Below are positions 61,166-64,000 of a stretch of DNA of 64,000 nt, piece by piece. Each line of letters starts with the position of its first letter. Position 1 is the first letter of the stretch. Source of the DNA: Fibrobacter succinogenes (GTDB lineage: Bacteria; Fibrobacterota; Fibrobacteria; Fibrobacterales; Fibrobacteraceae); the NCBI GenBank assembly GCA_902771595.1, contig CACXXH010000003.1, forward strand, positions 28,203 through 92,202. The letters are read 5' to 3'. Position numbers and translations under genes: made by a program. A model generated the notes under the pieces. It had not been told where the DNA came from. It was given only the letters and a program-made list of their open reading frames with translations, and searched no databases.

Positions 61166-61290
61166 TGTGTTCCTGGAATACATTTTGTGTTCTTATTTTT
61201 GCTTAATTTTTTGAAATTTTTATGAAATTGGTAAAATTAGCAAAAAATCGCCAAATTTGTGTTCTGAAATGTGTTATTTGGCTATATTTG
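61166..61290 (+). promoter_or_regulatory. Bipartite operator and promoter region of TIGR02147 module 7
   Basis: TGTGTTC (61166-61172), GAATACA (61176-61182) and TGTGTTC (61186-61192) repeat the inverted/direct layout of modules 5 and 6 with a changed core. TGTGTTC recurs at 61258-61264, 72 bp on. TATATTTG (61283-61290) ends 5 nt before the ATG at 61296. Confidence 0.65.
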
Positions 61291-61295
61291 TAATC

Positions 61296-62171
61296 ATGAA
61301 AGCAATCATAGAATACTCCGATTACCGCAAGTTCATTCAGGACTATTACGATGAGCGAAAGCGTAGCTCGTCGTTTACCTGGCGGGATTTTGCTCAAAAG
61401 GCGGGTTTTTCGTCTGCGGTTTATCTGAAGTATGTTTGTGAAGGGAAAAAGAGTTTGAGTGTGGGTGCCGCTGGTTCTGTTGCAAATGCCATGGGGCTTG
61501 CTGGGTTTGAACATACGTACTTTGTGCTGATGGTTTCGTATGCGCACGCAAAAGGGGACGCTGAAAAAACTGCGGCGTTCGAGAAAAGGTGTGCGCTTGC
61601 GAGGGCGCATAAGGTGCGCGTGCTGGGCGAAGAAGAGTACAAGTATTTTAAATCGTGGAAAAATCAGTTGCTGCGCGAAATCGCTCCGCACATGCCGGGG
61701 GCAAAGCCGCTTGAAATGGCGAAAGCCTGTAGGCCGGCGATTACTGCGGCCGAGGTCTCCGAGACGCTGGATTTTTTACTGCGTGCAAAGCTCTTGAAAA
61801 AAGACGCTAAGGGAAATTTTTTGCAGACCGAAAAAGCGGTTTCTATTGGCGATGTAGATGCGGTACCAATCGCGGTGCGCGATTTGCAACGCCAAATGGG
61901 TGAACTTGCGATTAAGTCGCTCAGTTTCCCGCAATCGGAGCGCGACATGTCGGGCCTTACCATGGGAATCACGCGTCGCTCTTACGAACGCATCAAGCAG
62001 GAACTTGCTGATTGTCGCCGCCGCATTATGGCAATTGTTACCGAAGATGACGATACGGAGCAAGTGTACCGATTGAACATGCAGTTGTTTCCGATAAGTG
62101 AGTGTTTAGAGCAAAAAGAAAAGGTTACGCCAAAAAAAGGAAGAGATCATGAAGAGTATAATCAAGAATAG
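61296..62171 (+). CDS. TIGR02147/DUF4423-family putative regulator (module 7)
   Basis: 291 residues: 'IEYSDYRKFIQDYYDERKR', HTH-like 'FTWRDFAQKAGFSSAVYLK' with 'YVCEGKKSLSVGAAGSVANA', and C-terminal 'VYRLNMQLFPIS'. It is a relative of modules 5 and 6, and the upstream half-site is a variant of theirs. A Lys/Glu-rich C-terminal extension of about 20 residues is encoded in the 23-nt overlap with the lipoprotein gene and just before it. Confidence 0.87.
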   Translation: MKAIIEYSDYRKFIQDYYDERKRSSSFTWRDFAQKAGFSSAVYLKYVCEGKKSLSVGAAGSVANAMGLAGFEHTYFVLMVSYAHAKGDAEKTAAFEKRCALARAHKVRVLGEEEYKYFKSWKNQLLREIAPHMPGAKPLEMAKACRPAITAAEVSETLDFLLRAKLLKKDAKGNFLQTEKAVSIGDVDAVPIAVRDLQRQMGELAIKSLSFPQSERDMSGLTMGITRRSYERIKQELADCRRRIMAIVTEDDDTEQVYRLNMQLFPISECLEQKEKVTPKKGRDHEEYNQE

Positions 62172-64000
62172 TTCAGCTATTGCATTTGTTGGCGCGTTGG
62201 CTATGCTGGCCGCATGTTCCGATCCCGAAAACAAGAATATTTCGGGCGGTATTACAGAAGACAAGGGTATTGTCGCCAACCTGGATGTGGCGGGTGTTAC
62301 GCAGAAGGGGCCGTTCGTGAAGGGCTCCGCGGTAACGGTGCAGGGAATTGACTGCGAGACGCTCAAGTTCACGGATGAAGTGTTCGAGGGCGAGGTCAAG
62401 AGCGACAAGGGCGACTTTACTGTCGAGGATATTACGCTCAAGTCCACGTGCGCGCTGTTCGAGGTGACGGGTGTCTACCGCAACGAAATTTCCGGAAATA
62501 AGTCTTCGGAAAAGTTGACGCTCCACGCACTGACCGATCTCAAGGACCGCAAGAATGTGAACATCAACGTGCTCACGGAATTGGAATACGAACGCCTGAT
62601 GAACCTCGTGACCGAAAAGGACAAAAAGTTCGCGGAAGCGAAGGCGCAGGCCGAAGAGGAAGTGCTTGCGGCGTTCGACATCAAGGGCAGCTTCGAGGAG
62701 TTCGAAAACCTGAATATCTTCGAGTCGGGCGACGAGAATGCGGCTCTGCTTGCCGTGAGCGTGATGATGCAGGCTGAAACGGACGACGCGGGACTCGCGA
62801 ATCGCCTCGACAAGTTCGCGGATTCATTTGCGGAAACTGGCAAGTGGAAAGATTCCGGCACGAAGAAAACGATTTCGGAATGGGCTATCGAGGTCACGGC
62901 GAACGGCGGGCTAGATTCCATCCGCAAGAACGTCGAAGGCTGGGGCCTCGGGGATGTCCCCGCATTCGAGAAGTTCATCGAAGCCTACGCGGACGGCGAC
63001 AGCGTTGTTCTGAGCAGCAGTTCTTTCCGGTCGTCATCCTCGACACAGGTCGAGGATCTGTCGAGCAGTTCTGCAAAGGAGACGGGCAGTGAATATGATG
63101 CCGCTACAAATACGCTCAAGGACCTGCGCGACGGTCAGGTTTACAAGACCGTGAAAATCGGTAATCAGGTATGGATGGCGGAGAATTTGAACTACAAAAC
63201 AGACAGTAGTTTCTGCTACAACGATTCCGCCGAATATTGTGCAAAGTATGGCCGTCTCTACACTTGGACTGCGGCGATGGATGCATGCCCTGATGGCTGG
63301 CGTCTGCCCGGCGAAACGGATTTCAAGAGTTTGGTCAAGGTCGTGGGTGGCGAAAAAGATGCTGGCACTAAACTGAAGTCTACCAGCGGCTGGAGTGACA
63401 AGGATGGTAAAAGTGGCAACGGCACTGACGCTTTCGGGTTCTCGGCGCTGCCTGCAGGCATGGGCAACGCAGGTATCTACGGTGGCGAGGGCTACACTAC
63501 GTACTTCTGGGGTTCTACGGAGTGCGGTAGCGAAGGCGTTCCGGAGACCGGTGACGGCTGCGCGTCCACGATGAGCATGGACTATGACGATGTTGACGTG
63601 AGCTTGAAGTCATACGCCGCTAAGGACCTCTGGTTATCTGTCCGTTGCGTGAAGGGTAATGCTGCTGGCGCATCGTCATCCTCGACGGAGCCTGCCCTGA
63701 GCTCAGCCGGAGAGATTGAGGATCTGTCCGGTAGCAGTTCCTCCAGCGATAATACGACAAGCTCGTGCGCTGGGGTTGAATCTTCGAGTTCGGCAACTAG
63801 TTCTTCTGCGAGTGATTTGGTTAGTAGCGGTGAAGAATCCAGTAGTAGTGTTGGTGAATTTGACTGGAGCATTCCAAAGGAAGCGTACTTGAATCCGGAC
63901 ATTAGTTATGGCGAGATTACTGATGCTCGTGACGGACAGGTGTATAAGACTGTGAAAATCGGTAATCAGACATGGATGGCTGAGAATCTGAATTATGCTG
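62149..64000 (+). CDS. Lipoprotein of module 7 with at least two TIGR02145 domains (3' end outside the window)
   Basis: 617 residues are visible and the frame is still open at the end. A lipoprotein signal (MLAAC, Cys about 25) leads to the shared N-terminal domain ('AGVTQKGPFVKGSAVTVQG', 'VNINVLTELEYERL'). A short Ser linker (about 285-310) and one TIGR02145 domain follow (about 323-502: 'DLRDGQVYKTVKIGNQVWMA', 'CPDGWRLPGETDFKSL', 'SVRCVKG'). A longer Ser-rich linker then leads into a second TIGR02145 domain from about 592 ('DARDGQVYKTVKIGNQTWMA'). The start overlaps the regulator gene by 23 nt, with GGAAGAG upstream of the ATG. Confidence 0.85.
   Translation, partial: MKSIIKNSSAIAFVGALAMLAACSDPENKNISGGITEDKGIVANLDVAGVTQKGPFVKGSAVTVQGIDCETLKFTDEVFEGEVKSDKGDFTVEDITLKSTCALFEVTGVYRNEISGNKSSEKLTLHALTDLKDRKNVNINVLTELEYERLMNLVTEKDKKFAEAKAQAEEEVLAAFDIKGSFEEFENLNIFESGDENAALLAVSVMMQAETDDAGLANRLDKFADSFAETGKWKDSGTKKTISEWAIEVTANGGLDSIRKNVEGWGLGDVPAFEKFIEAYADGDSVVLSSSSFRSSSSTQVEDLSSSSAKETGSEYDAATNTLKDLRDGQVYKTVKIGNQVWMAENLNYKTDSSFCYNDSAEYCAKYGRLYTWTAAMDACPDGWRLPGETDFKSLVKVVGGEKDAGTKLKSTSGWSDKDGKSGNGTDAFGFSALPAGMGNAGIYGGEGYTTYFWGSTECGSEGVPETGDGCASTMSMDYDDVDVSLKSYAAKDLWLSVRCVKGNAAGASSSSTEPALSSAGEIEDLSGSSSSSDNTTSSCAGVESSSSATSSSASDLVSSGEESSSSVGEFDWSIPKEAYLNPDISYGEITDARDGQVYKTVKIGNQTWMAENLNYA

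Overview
The window looks like a chromosomal segment of a Fibrobacter species (rumen/gut, Fibrobacterota). The evidence is internal. It carries many copies of two protein families known mainly from Fibrobacter: the DUF4423-like TIGR02147 family, and the 'Fibrobacter succinogenes major paralogous domain' TIGR02145. It also has serine-rich linkers before C-terminal modules, a type-IX-secretion-like C-terminal domain on large surface proteins, and plant-cell-wall genes (an expansin and a CE2-type esterase). Base composition is moderate to GC-rich. Many starts sit 5-7 nt behind a TAnnTTTG/TATATT-like box with no Shine-Dalgarno sequence.

Layout. 1-5 kb: the tail of a surface-type protein, a DinG-like exonuclease/helicase and an XPB/Ssl2 helicase-associated protein. 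5-9 kb: a c-type cytochrome, a CE2-like SGNH esterase, a membrane diguanylate cyclase with a carbohydrate-binding-like sensor, and a small lipoprotein. 8.7-11.2 kb: the first regulator/surface-protein pair. 11.3-16.2 kb: a tightly overlapping operon ispA-dxs-trmH-like-pyrF. 16.3-20.4 kb: a TPR-like membrane protein, an MCE/MlaD protein with a periplasmic partner, and an M18 aminopeptidase. 20.4-31.6 kb: a membrane glycan cluster (two related GT39-like transferases, GtrA, a UGM-like flavoprotein, and a transferase fused to an NPCBM domain), preceded and interrupted by two regulator/lipoprotein pairs. 31.7-35.7 kb: two TPR/BatC-like proteins, a small membrane protein, a lipoprotein expansin and a small barrel-like protein. 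35.8-38.5 kb: tRNA-Lys and the gamma, biotin-carrier and beta subunits of a Na+-translocating decarboxylase. 38.6-64 kb: an accessory region of surface proteins, with two tandem 3.4-kb paralogues, one giant GLUG-repeat protein (frameshifted near its signal peptide), and four more regulator/lipoprotein pairs.

The most interesting theme is a repeated two-gene module, present seven times. A TIGR02147 protein with an HTH-like N-terminal half is followed, with overlap or 3-15 nt spacing, by a gene for an exported protein, usually a lipoprotein. Six of the seven regulator genes have a bipartite upstream region: a cluster of half-sites or palindromes, and a second copy of the same half-site 70-72 bp further on, just before the start codon. 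The half-site sequence differs between paralogue groups (GTAGTATAG type, TTGTTTTAT type, CATGTTC/TGTGTTC type) while the spacing stays the same. This suggests a family of self-regulated switches, each with its own operator, controlling a modular surface-lipoprotein repertoire. The regulatory function is inference.

All family assignments were made by eye from sequence motifs; no database search was run.
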